The notes beneath the pieces are model-generated. The model did no database searches and had not been told where the DNA came from. It saw nothing but the letters and a program-made list of their open reading frames with translations. From Mucilaginibacter sp. (GTDB lineage Bacteria; Bacteroidota; Bacteroidia; Sphingobacteriales; Sphingobacteriaceae), in assembly GCA_028288315.1 (NCBI GenBank), contig JAQBNY010000022.1:1-17745 (forward strand): 17,745 bases of DNA. Direction: 5' to 3'. Below, piece after piece: positions 1-7,124 of the stretch. Within the stretch, counting starts at the first letter, position 1. Each line of letters begins with the position of its first letter. A program made the position numbers and the translations under genes.

Positions 1-1276
1 CCACCAATGATTGCCTGAAAAAGGTGCCGCTTTTGCCTAAGCGCAACTTACCTTTTAAGGCCTGTATGGGTGAAAACGCCGACAGGAAAAAAGCAGGATA
101 GCTTCCGGCCAGGAAACCAATTACCAGGATCACTCCTGCCAAAAACAAATATATTGGGCTTGAGTTCCAGGCTACGGTAAGCTCATAGCCAAGCAGTTGC
201 TTGTACCATGGCATAAGCAAAATTAAAGCGACTATAGAAAGGACACATGATATTATAGTTAAAAGCATCGATTCGCCTATAAACTGAAGCACAAGGTGGT
301 TCTTTAACGCGCCCAGCACTTTACGTAAGCCTACTTCTTTTGAGCGCTCTACCGCCCTTAAAGTAGATAAGTTGGTAAAGTTGATGCATGCTATCAGCAT
401 TATCAGCACCGCTATGGATATAAAAATGTAAACCACAGTTTTGTCGCCATGCTTAACATTATCAAATGACGAGGCAGGCTCAAAATAAATATCAGACAGC
501 GGTGTGAGGGAAAGATCCATCTTCATGCCAAAACGCGCCATATCCGCGCCCATATACTTGGTAAGGAATTGCGGGAACTTTTTCTCGAGCTGGGCTTTAT
601 TAGTATGCTCATCCAGCAAAACATAGGTGAACAATCTGTTATTTATCCATACATTAAAACCGGGGTTATTGACATAACTGGCTATAGGTATAACCAGATC
701 AAAATCAAGGTGCGAATTTGACGGCACATCTTTTGAAATGCCGGTTACTTTAAATTGCTGCTGCTTATCCAGGGTAAGCACCTTTCCCATAGCATTATCA
801 ATGTTACCAAAATATTTTTTTGCAGTTGTTTCGGTAAGTACAATGCTTGAAGGGTCCTTTAGTACTGTTGCTGCATTACCTTTTATAAGTTTAAAAGAAA
901 ACAGATTAAAAAAACCCGCGTCTGTTACGTACAGTTTTTTCTCTACAAAAGATTTGTTATTGAACGAGATCAAACCCTGGCTGGTGTTAACCCGTACGGC
1001 TTGTTTAATATCGGCCGGAAAATCATTTAATAAAGCCGGGGCATAGGGTCCGGATACATAAGGTACTCCTTGCTTTAATTCTTTAAAATTACGCATTACA
1101 CGATAAATGCGCTTTTCTTTAGTATGAAAGCTATCCATGCTAAATTCATTCATAATATAAATGAATATCATCATGCAAACAGTAATACCTATGGTTAAAC
1201 CCAATATATGGATAAGCGAAAAACCCTTATTCTTATATAGGTTACGCCAGGCTATTTTTATATAATTCTTTATCAT
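1..1276 (-). CDS. FtsX/MacB-like ABC transporter permease (3' end cut by window edge)
   Basis: Only the first 425 codons are present; the frame is open to the window edge, so the C-terminal part lies outside. The start is the ATG at 1276 (MIKNYIKIAWRNLYKNKG), an N-terminus typical of Bacteroidota FtsX-like permeases. A first membrane helix at about residues 18-41 is followed by a roughly 240-residue extracytoplasmic (MacB periplasmic core type) domain. Further helices lie at about 281-302, 333-356 and 374-396, with the FtsX-type ERSKEVGLRKVLGA segment at about 310-323. The visible part ends at FRQSLV, where such proteins usually enter a second, duplicated half (family total about 800 residues). 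It lies downstream of the adaptor and ATPase on the same strand, so it is probably the membrane subunit of that ABC exporter. The substrate cannot be told from sequence. The family call is firm; completeness cannot be judged. Confidence 0.9.
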   Translation of the reverse strand, partial: MIKNYIKIAWRNLYKNKGFSLIHILGLTIGITVCMMIFIYIMNEFSMDSFHTKEKRIYRVMRNFKELKQGVPYVSGPYAPALLNDFPADIKQAVRVNTSQGLISFNNKSFVEKKLYVTDAGFFNLFSFKLIKGNAATVLKDPSSIVLTETTAKKYFGNIDNAMGKVLTLDKQQQFKVTGISKDVPSNSHLDFDLVIPIASYVNNPGFNVWINNRLFTYVLLDEHTNKAQLEKKFPQFLTKYMGADMARFGMKMDLSLTPLSDIYFEPASSFDNVKHGDKTVVYIFISIAVLIMLIACINFTNLSTLRAVERSKEVGLRKVLGALKNHLVLQFIGESMLLTIISCVLSIVALILLMPWYKQLLGYELTVAWNSSPIYLFLAGVILVIGFLAGSYPAFFLSAFSPIQALKGKLRLGKSGTFFRQSLV

Positions 1277-1309
1277 AACAAACTAAACTAACACGCACTC
1301 TCTAACCAA

Positions 1310-1334
1310 CCCTGCCGCCTTTTAGGGCGGAGGG
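1310..1334. repeat. GC-rich intergenic palindrome, copy 1
   Basis: The arms CCCT-G-CCGCC and GGCGG-AGGG flank a short T-rich loop, giving nine pairs with one bulged G. It stands out in an A+T-rich gap of 113 bases between the ATPase and permease genes of one presumed operon. A related hairpin sits in the preceding gap (2085-2107). In mRNA it could be a stability or attenuation hairpin. No U-run follows on the minus strand, so it does not look like a complete intrinsic terminator. Confidence 0.6.
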
Positions 1335-1389
1335 TAAGCAAGAGACACACTTAACTATATATTAATTCAAACTAAATCAGGTAGTATAA

Positions 1390-2067
1390 CTAAACCATAA
1401 TGTTCTCCATTACAGTTTGTCCATCCAACAGGCGGATGATACGGTGGCTGTAACGGGCATCATGTTCAGAGTGGGTAACCATTATAATAGTAGTTCCCTG
1501 TTCGTTCAGGTCTGTAAGCAGTTCCATTACATCATTACCGTTGCTGCTATCAAGGTTACCCGTAGGCTCATCCGCAAGTATTAATTTAGGTTTGTTAACA
1601 ACCGCACGGGCAATTGCCACACGCTGTTGCTGACCACCCGATAACTGCTGTGGGTAGTGGTTACGGCGGTGCATGATCTGCATTTTATCCAAAACCTCTT
1701 CTACCCTTTTTACGCGGTCGGTACTGCTTACGCCGGTATAAATTAATGGCAGCTCAACGTTTTCAAATACAGTAAGCTCATCAATAAGGTTAAAACTTTG
1801 AAAAACGAAGCCAATATTATGCTTACGCAGGTCGGCACGTTTGCGCTCATTAAAATGCGCTATTTCAACACCATTAAAAACATAGCTGCCTTCATCCGGG
1901 TCATCAAGCATGCCTAAAATGTTTAACAATGTTGATTTACCACAACCAGACGGGCCCATTATGGCCACAAACTCGCCGGTGTTAACTTCCATTGACAGCT
2001 TGTTTAAAGCAATGGTTTCTACCTCTTCAGTGCGGTAAAACTTTTCCAGATTTGTAATTTTTATCAT
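1390..2067 (-). CDS. ABC transporter ATP-binding protein, MacB/LolD-like
   Basis: A 225-residue ATPase, the usual length of a stand-alone MacB/LolD-family subunit. It shows Walker A GPSGCGKST (38-46), Q-loop Gln90, signature LSGGQQQR (142-149), Walker B LILADEP (162-168) followed by TGNLD, and the switch His199. All catalytic motifs are intact, so it should power the neighbouring FtsX-like permease on the cytoplasmic face. The start ATG at 2067 (MIKITNLEKFYR) is the standard N-terminus for the family. The gene lies between the HlyD-like adaptor upstream and the permease downstream. That order makes a MacAB-type tripartite exporter more likely than a lipoprotein-release LolCDE system, though the ATPase sequence alone does not decide between them. 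Confidence 0.95.
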   Translation of the reverse strand: MIKITNLEKFYRTEEVETIALNKLSMEVNTGEFVAIMGPSGCGKSTLLNILGMLDDPDEGSYVFNGVEIAHFNERKRADLRKHNIGFVFQSFNLIDELTVFENVELPLIYTGVSSTDRVKRVEEVLDKMQIMHRRNHYPQQLSGGQQQRVAIARAVVNKPKLILADEPTGNLDSSNGNDVMELLTDLNEQGTTIIMVTHSEHDARYSHRIIRLLDGQTVMENIMV

Positions 2068-2084
2068 TTGGCCTCCCTTTAAAT

Positions 2085-2107
2085 CCCTCCGCCGGTTAAG
2101 CGGAAGG
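2085..2107. repeat. GC-rich intergenic palindrome, copy 2
   Basis: The arms CCCTCCGC (2085-2092) and GCGGAAGG (2100-2107) surround the loop CGGTTAA, pairing at seven of eight positions. It lies about 20 bases upstream of the ATPase start, inside the presumed operon transcript. The CCCTCCGC core is shared with the palindrome at 1310-1334, which suggests one repeat family placed in both internal gaps of the operon. Confidence 0.55.
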
Positions 2108-2204
2108 ACTTGTTTGATTTAATTGTGATTTATATTTTAGTTTTATTTCTTCTTTTATCTTTTTTACAAGACGCATGTATTAACATTAGGTTACACTTAC
2201 CGCG

Positions 2205-3458
2205 TTACTTTTTAAGCACCAGCTCCTGTATATCACCGTAATTTTCATAGCTTGATGTTATTACCTTATCACCCGGCTTTAAGCCTTGCAGCAACTCATA
2301 ATTATCGGTATTAAACCTACCTATTTGTATATCAACTTTATAGGCTGTTTTACCATCTTCGCTCACTTTAAATATCCAGTTACCACCGGTTTGCTGGTAA
2401 AAGCCTCCTTTAGGTACTAATAAGGCAGTTGTTTCATCGCTTAAAGCTAAACGTATTTGCAATGTTTGCCCTTTACGAATACCTTTAGGCACAGCGCCTA
2501 CAAACTGCATATCTACCTTAAAGCGCCCGTTGGTTACTTGTGTAAATACTTTTTTAATAACCAGTTTATAGTTTTTATCGGCAAAAGTAAAATCGCCCGT
2601 TAAGCCGGTGTAAATTCTTGAAAGATAATGCTCTTCCACATCAACCTGTACTTTAAAACCATTTTGCACATCTAACTGGCCTAAGTGTTCGCCTTTATTT
2701 TTGCTTTGTCCAATTTCAGCATCCATTGACGTTAGTTGCCCATCAATAGGCGCCCTTACAATAAGGTCTCCTACTTTTTTCTTCATCAGTTCCAGTGTAC
2801 CTTTCATGTTGGCATATGACTCTGCCGACTGTTTTGACTGCGCACTGGTAGATATGGTATCTTGTTTTAATATTTGCGCAGCAAGCCTTTTACGCCTTAG
2901 CTGGTAATTATATAAGTTTAAGGCAGACTGGTATTCCTGTAAGCCTATAGCTTTTTGATCATATAATTTTTTGTCGAGATTATAAACCCTTTCAGCCTCC
3001 TTTAAAGCATTATCCACATCGGCCATTGAATTTAGCTTGGTAATGGTGTTTTGCTGCGCCTGGTCACGTGATATTTGCATTTGCGTAAGCACGTTAAATA
3101 CTGCTGTTTGCTGGTTAGCTAAACTAAGTTCAAGATCGGTATTTGATAGCCTTAGTATAGGATCGCCCTTTTTAAGCATAGCGCCATCTTCTACATATTT
3201 TTCTTCAACCCGTCCGCCTTCAATAGCATCAAGGTAGATGGTTGAAAGTGGCAATACTATACCATTTACAGGAATAAACTCCTGAAAGGCACCTTTTTTA
3301 ACTTCACTTATAGTAATGCGTTCTATATCAACATTTAACTTACTTTTACCTGAGGTAAAAAATATACTGCTACCAACTAATAATACTACTCCTGTTATGC
3401 CGGCTATGGTCATTAGCCTTTTGGTACTCCACGTCTTTTTTTCTATTACTCTGTCCAC
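2205..3458 (-). CDS. HlyD/MacA-like periplasmic adaptor subunit of ABC exporter
   Basis: Membrane-fusion protein that would link the inner-membrane ABC exporter to an outer-membrane channel. Numbered from the GTG at 3458 (417 residues, MDRVIEKKTW), a single membrane helix spans about 13-36. The first lipoyl half (GGRVEEKYVEDGAMLKKGDP) is at about 81-100, a helical hairpin at about 105-228, and the second lipoyl half (VGDLIVRAPIDGQL) at about 229-242. Beta-barrel and membrane-proximal domains follow to the end. A longer reading begins at another GTG at 3503. I prefer 3458 because family members usually begin MDR-IEKK just before the helix, and because the sigma-54 promoter at 3524-3539 predicts a start near 3513, which would leave only about 10 bases of leader for the longer form. 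First gene of the minus-strand exporter operon. Confidence 0.9.
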   Translation of the reverse strand: MDRVIEKKTWSTKRLMTIAGITGVVLLVGSSIFFTSGKSKLNVDIERITISEVKKGAFQEFIPVNGIVLPLSTIYLDAIEGGRVEEKYVEDGAMLKKGDPILRLSNTDLELSLANQQTAVFNVLTQMQISRDQAQQNTITKLNSMADVDNALKEAERVYNLDKKLYDQKAIGLQEYQSALNLYNYQLRRKRLAAQILKQDTISTSAQSKQSAESYANMKGTLELMKKKVGDLIVRAPIDGQLTSMDAEIGQSKNKGEHLGQLDVQNGFKVQVDVEEHYLSRIYTGLTGDFTFADKNYKLVIKKVFTQVTNGRFKVDMQFVGAVPKGIRKGQTLQIRLALSDETTALLVPKGGFYQQTGGNWIFKVSEDGKTAYKVDIQIGRFNTDNYELLQGLKPGDKVITSSYENYGDIQELVLKK

Positions 3459-3523
3459 TGTATTTATTAATATTTGGTAATTGAATACAAAAACACATGC
3501 CACAAATTAAAAAGCTGTAATTC

Positions 3524-3539
3524 AGCAATTTAAGCACCA
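3524..3539 (-). promoter_or_regulatory. Candidate sigma-54 (-24/-12) promoter of the exporter operon
   Basis: Read on the minus strand the sequence is TGGTGC-TTAAA-TTGCT. Compared with the sigma-54 consensus TGGCAC-N5-TTGC(A/T) it keeps the invariant GG and GC at the correct spacing and matches every other fixed position except CA, which is TG here. Transcription would start near 3513 and run into the HlyD-like gene. The divergent neighbour encodes a sigma-54-dependent activator, which makes the match far more meaningful than a chance hit. The match is seen directly; activity is inferred. Confidence 0.62.
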
Positions 3540-3563
3540 TAACCATAATTACACCGTACGCTT

Positions 3564-3658
3564 CTGTTACAGCATGTGTTCGGTTATGATACAGTGTAAA
3601 AATCAGCTAATGATTATGGCTCATTGTTCATGGTTGATTTACAGTTTAATAGCTGTAA
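3564..3658. promoter_or_regulatory. Cluster of CTGT/ACAG palindromes, candidate activator-binding sites
   Basis: Three short palindromes with related arms lie in the divergent gap: CTGT-T-ACAG (3564-3572), TACA-G-TGTA (3590-3598) and TTACAG-N8-CTGTAA (3639-3658). Relative to the predicted sigma-54 start at 3513 they fall at about -51 to -59, -77 to -85 and -126 to -145. The last lies in the usual range for NtrC-type enhancer sites. They are also upstream of the regulator gene itself, so they could serve autoregulation. The rest of the 300-base gap (3459-3754) is A+T-rich; I saw no convincing promoter for the plus-strand genes. Confidence 0.35.
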
Positions 3659-3754
3659 TATTATAAATGGTATGATATTTAACATCCAATTACTAATTTG
3701 CAGTACTATATTATATATACCATAATTTATGAATAATGAATCAATTACTACAAC

Positions 3755-5107
3755 ATGATACTTAAAAAAGCAACTGTTTTAATTGTTGATGATGACCCAG
3801 ATGTGCTTACAGCTGTTAAGTTATTGCTTAAACCAGAAACACAGGAAATTATCACCGAAAAAAACCCGGAGAACCTTAACTCGCTGCTGCAGCGTAACCA
3901 GGTTGATTTGGTTTTACTGGATATGAACTTTAACAGTGCTATAAATACCGGTAATGAGGGTATATACTGGCTGCGCAAAATAAAAGAATGGAAACCCAAT
4001 GTTTCCGTTGTAATGATAACAGCCTATGGCGATATTGAATTGGCTGTACGTTCATTAAAAGAAGGCGCTAATGATTTTGTTGTAAAGCCATGGCATAATG
4101 AAAAACTGATAGATACCATTAAAGAACTGCTTGATAAAAAAGAAGGGATTAAAACCAGTAAGCCATTAAAAGGTGTTTCAGGGCAAACATCCATTTTGGG
4201 CGAATCTGAGGTGATGGAGAATATATTTCATAAAGTAAATAAAATAGCCCCTACCGATGCCAATATTTTAATACTGGGCGAAAATGGCACCGGTAAGGAT
4301 TTAATGGCAAAAGCCATACATGAGCGCTCATTACGTGCCGATAAACCTTTTGTTAAAGTAGATGTAGGCGCACTAACAGATTCATTATTTGAAAGTGAAC
4401 TGTTTGGACATAAAAAGGGTGCTTATACCGATGCCCGCGAAGACCGTATGGGACGCTTTGAAGAAGCTGAAGGCGGTACATTATTTTTAGATGAGATTGG
4501 GAACATTAGCTTGCAACAACAGGCTAAACTTTTAACCGTATTACAAAACCGCCAGGTTACCCGCTTAGGTACCAATAAGGCAATTGATATAAACATAAGG
4601 CTTATATGCGCCACCAATGTTCCGTTGCATGAACTGGCTAACGAGAATCATTTCCGTAAAGATCTTATCTACCGTATTAATACGGTTGAAATAAACATGC
4701 CCCCACTACGCAAGCGTAACGAGGATATTGTAATATTGGCCAGGCATTTTGCAAAATTGTACACAAGCAAATACTTAAAACCGACCATGGATTTTGAACT
4801 TGCTGCTTTACAAAAGCTGAAGATGTACAACTATCCTGGTAACGTGCGTGAGTTGCAATATACTATTGAGCGTGCTGTGATAATGGCCGATGAACATATT
4901 TTAAGGGCCGATGACCTCATTTTTTCTATACTGGAAACGCCCGGGGAAAGTATTATTAACGAGGATAACATTCAGCTGAGTACACTGGAGAAGAATGCTA
5001 TTTTGCGTGTTATTGAAAAACATAGCGGCAATATTACCCGCGCCGCTAAAGAGTTAGGTTTAACACGTACCGCTTTGTACCGCAGATTAAGCAAATATGA
5101 TATTTAA
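3755..5107 (+). CDS. NtrC-type sigma-54-dependent response regulator
   Basis: A 450-residue cytoplasmic activator with three domains. The receiver domain (about 1-128) has the acidic pocket Asp12-Asp14, phospho-acceptor Asp56, Thr89 and Lys111. The AAA+ domain (about 143-380) has Walker A GENGTGKD (175-182), Walker B GGTLFLDE (240-247) and an arginine-finger region around FRKDLIYRIN. The C-terminal Fis-type helix-turn-helix lies at about 426-445 (ITRAAKELGLTRTALYRRL). The sigma-54 contact loop reads GAYTDA (222-227) instead of the canonical GAFTGA; the aromatic residue and Thr are kept. The next gene, its likely cognate kinase, overlaps its end by 11 bases. The divergent exporter operon with a sigma-54 promoter is its most probable target. 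Confidence 0.96.
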   Translation: MILKKATVLIVDDDPDVLTAVKLLLKPETQEIITEKNPENLNSLLQRNQVDLVLLDMNFNSAINTGNEGIYWLRKIKEWKPNVSVVMITAYGDIELAVRSLKEGANDFVVKPWHNEKLIDTIKELLDKKEGIKTSKPLKGVSGQTSILGESEVMENIFHKVNKIAPTDANILILGENGTGKDLMAKAIHERSLRADKPFVKVDVGALTDSLFESELFGHKKGAYTDAREDRMGRFEEAEGGTLFLDEIGNISLQQQAKLLTVLQNRQVTRLGTNKAIDINIRLICATNVPLHELANENHFRKDLIYRINTVEINMPPLRKRNEDIVILARHFAKLYTSKYLKPTMDFELAALQKLKMYNYPGNVRELQYTIERAVIMADEHILRADDLIFSILETPGESIINEDNIQLSTLEKNAILRVIEKHSGNITRAAKELGLTRTALYRRLSKYDI

Positions 5108-6455
5108 TCGTTATGAATGGCGGCTGGTGCTGCGTGTGATATTACTGTTTATAGCGTTAACGGCTACAGCTGCAATTCTTGTAAAAGGTCCGGCAGTATA
5201 TTTATACACTGTTATTACCGTTCCGCTTGTTGTTTATTCTGTGCTGGATCTTATCCGCTTTAATAAAAAAGCACAGGATGAGGTAAACCAGTTTGTGGAA
5301 TCAATACATTATCGTGATTTTTCGAGGCATTTTGATGTACGCAGGGCACCAAACGAATTAAAGCCTTTACGAAAAGGATTCAATGACATCAACACTACCT
5401 TTAAGCTGATAAGCAGAGAGCGTGAAACGCAGTATCATTACCTGCAAAAGATATTAGAACTGGTTGATACCGGCATACTTTCATATGAGCAGGAAACCGG
5501 CGAAACGGGGTGGATAAACGAAGCTTTTAAAAACTTGATAAGTGTACCTTATTTAAAAACCATCCATTCGCTAGAAAAGCGCGAACCAGCTTTGTATAAA
5601 GAAGTAATGCGCTTAAAACCCGGTGATGCAAAGGTGATGAGCATTACCCGCGATCAGCAGCAAATTAAAATGCTTGTTACGGCAAGTATTATACGCAGTG
5701 ACGAAAAAATGTATAAGCTGATAGCTTTTCAAAACGTAAGTGAGGCGTTGGATGAAACGGAATCCAGAGCGTGGACAAAACTACTAAACGTAATGACACA
5801 TGAGATCATGAACTCGGTTGCCCCTATTTCCTCACTTGCCGATACATTGAAGAACCGCCTTCAAAGTCCGGAAATAGTCAACAGCATTGAAAGTTCTGAG
5901 CTAGGCGACATATCTCTGGGCATTGATACCATAAAGCGCCGTAGCGAAGGCTTGCTTAAATTTACCGAAAGCTACCGCAGCCTTAACAAAATAACCAAGC
6001 TGGATTTGAACAAGATACTGGTACGCAATATGTTCGAGAACCTGAACAGCCTGATGCGGCCAACATTAGAGAAAAAGAACATCGAGCTGGAGATAATAAT
6101 GCGCGACCCTGCACTGGCAATTGAGGCAGATATAAATTTGATTGACCAGGTAATGATAAACCTGCTGATAAACGCTATAGAGGCCGTTAAAGACAAGGAG
6201 CATCCGCGCATAACCCTATCTGCCGAGCTACAAAACAATAACCGCACACTGGTTAAAGTAATGGATAATGGTTTAGGCATGCCGCCGGAGTTAATGGATA
6301 AGATATTTATCCCGTTTTTTAGCACCCGCAAAACAGGCAGCGGTATAGGTTTAAGCCTGTGTAAGCAAATAATGCTGTTGCATAAAGGCAATATCCAGGT
6401 ACAATCTACCGAGGGAAAAGGTTCGGCGTTTATATTGCAGTTTGCAAATAATTAA
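5097..6455 (+). CDS. Membrane sensor histidine kinase
   Basis: A 452-residue kinase starting inside the last codons of the response regulator gene (ATG at 5097), so the pair is probably translationally coupled. Two closely spaced membrane helices at about 10-29 and 33-52 leave almost no periplasmic loop, so sensing is more likely in the membrane or cytoplasm. A linker at about 53-110 and a PAS-like region (about 110-215) follow. Then come the phospho-acceptor His235 in NVMTHEIMNSVAPI, the N-box DQVMINLLINAIEAV (350-364), the G1 box VMDNGLGMP (388-396), the FIPFFST region and the G2 box GSGIGLSL (414-421). All catalytic boxes are present. It should phosphorylate Asp56 of the upstream regulator. 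The PAS assignment is tentative. Confidence 0.95.
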   Translation: MIFNRYEWRLVLRVILLFIALTATAAILVKGPAVYLYTVITVPLVVYSVLDLIRFNKKAQDEVNQFVESIHYRDFSRHFDVRRAPNELKPLRKGFNDINTTFKLISRERETQYHYLQKILELVDTGILSYEQETGETGWINEAFKNLISVPYLKTIHSLEKREPALYKEVMRLKPGDAKVMSITRDQQQIKMLVTASIIRSDEKMYKLIAFQNVSEALDETESRAWTKLLNVMTHEIMNSVAPISSLADTLKNRLQSPEIVNSIESSELGDISLGIDTIKRRSEGLLKFTESYRSLNKITKLDLNKILVRNMFENLNSLMRPTLEKKNIELEIIMRDPALAIEADINLIDQVMINLLINAIEAVKDKEHPRITLSAELQNNNRTLVKVMDNGLGMPPELMDKIFIPFFSTRKTGSGIGLSLCKQIMLLHKGNIQVQSTEGKGSAFILQFANN

Positions 6456-6461
6456 GATATT

Positions 6462-7007
6462 ATGTCTAAAAATATCTTCGCTATCCCCGGCAGTTTACGG
6501 GCGGGTTCATCAAATCATTCTATCTTAAAAATTATTGGTGATATGATACCCGGCAGCATCAATTATCAAATTTACGATGGCTTAAGCAGCATCCCGCCAT
6601 TTGACCCTGGATTGGATAATGATACACCGCCCCAACCAATAACCGACTTAAGAAACTTAATTACAAATGCAGATGCCATCATTATATGCACGCCGGAATA
6701 TGCCTATGGCGTACCCGGTCAGCTCAAGAATGCCATTGATTGGATGGTATCCAGCGGTTCATTTTCAGGTAAGCTAACAGCATTAATAACCGCATCAACC
6801 GGCGGAGAAAATGCACATACGGCATTGCTCAAGATTTTAGGCGCTGTTGATGCAGTTGTACCTGCAGAAGTTACATTGCTAATATCATACATTCGTTCAA
6901 AGATGAATGCAGAGGGTATGGTCACTGATAAGGAAACGGCTGAAGGTATTAGGCGGGTAGTGAATGCGTTACAACATTACAGCGGCAGCTCGGCTCCGGC
7001 TGAGTAA
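6462..7007 (+). CDS. NADPH-dependent FMN reductase family protein
   Basis: A 181-residue flavodoxin-fold protein. The N-terminal GSLRAGSSN (10-18) is the FMN phosphate-binding loop. PEYAYGVPGQLKNAIDW (78-94) is the hallmark of the NAD(P)H-dependent FMN reductase/azoreductase family. Length and motifs fit soluble cytoplasmic quinone, azo or chromate reductases, but the substrate cannot be predicted. The start lies only 6 bases after the histidine kinase stop, so it is probably on the same transcript. That would link a redox detoxification enzyme to the exporter regulon, although simple read-through with no functional link is possible. No clear terminator follows in the 117 bases before htpG. 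Confidence 0.9.
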   Translation: MSKNIFAIPGSLRAGSSNHSILKIIGDMIPGSINYQIYDGLSSIPPFDPGLDNDTPPQPITDLRNLITNADAIIICTPEYAYGVPGQLKNAIDWMVSSGSFSGKLTALITASTGGENAHTALLKILGAVDAVVPAEVTLLISYIRSKMNAEGMVTDKETAEGIRRVVNALQHYSGSSAPAE

Positions 7008-7039
7008 TTTGCTGTTAATCTCATATCTTTCCTCTCCCC

Positions 7040-7052
7040 TGCCAATTTGGCA
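7040..7052. promoter_or_regulatory. Perfect 13-bp palindrome upstream of htpG
   Basis: TGCCAA-T-TTGGCA is a perfect palindrome about a central T, 72 bases before the htpG start. A one-base loop cannot fold as RNA, so if functional it is more likely a DNA operator for a dimeric regulator than a terminator. It does not match CIRCE. I do not know its binding protein. Confidence 0.35.
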
Positions 7053-7124
7053 AACGCTCATGTTTGGAACGTTCATTGATAATTGGATTTAGTTAATATT
7101 CAAATTTTCTAAACACATAATACT

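Noticed and set aside
3459..3503. Upstream GTG at 3503 as the start of the HlyD-like gene
   Set aside because: The extra 15 residues (ACVFVFNYQILINT after Met) do not resemble family N-termini. The predicted sigma-54 transcript start near 3513 would leave too short a leader. The GTG at 3458 gives the expected MDR-IEKK start.
3617..3632. TGGCTCATTGTTCA on the plus strand as a sigma-54 promoter for the regulator gene
   Set aside because: The -24 half is fair, but the -12 half has TCAT where TTGC is needed, so the invariant GC is missing.
5972..6391. Long open frame antisense to the histidine kinase
   Set aside because: It lies wholly within the kinase gene, whose catalytic boxes span it, and its translation resembles no protein. 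Similar antisense frames within the GH63 gene (12983-13315) and the PLP/RidA genes (16401-16865) were dropped for the same reason.
7008..7124. CIRCE element controlling htpG
   Set aside because: No TTAGCACTC-N9-GAGTGCTAA-like sequence is present; only the unrelated TGCCAA/TTGGCA palindrome is seen.
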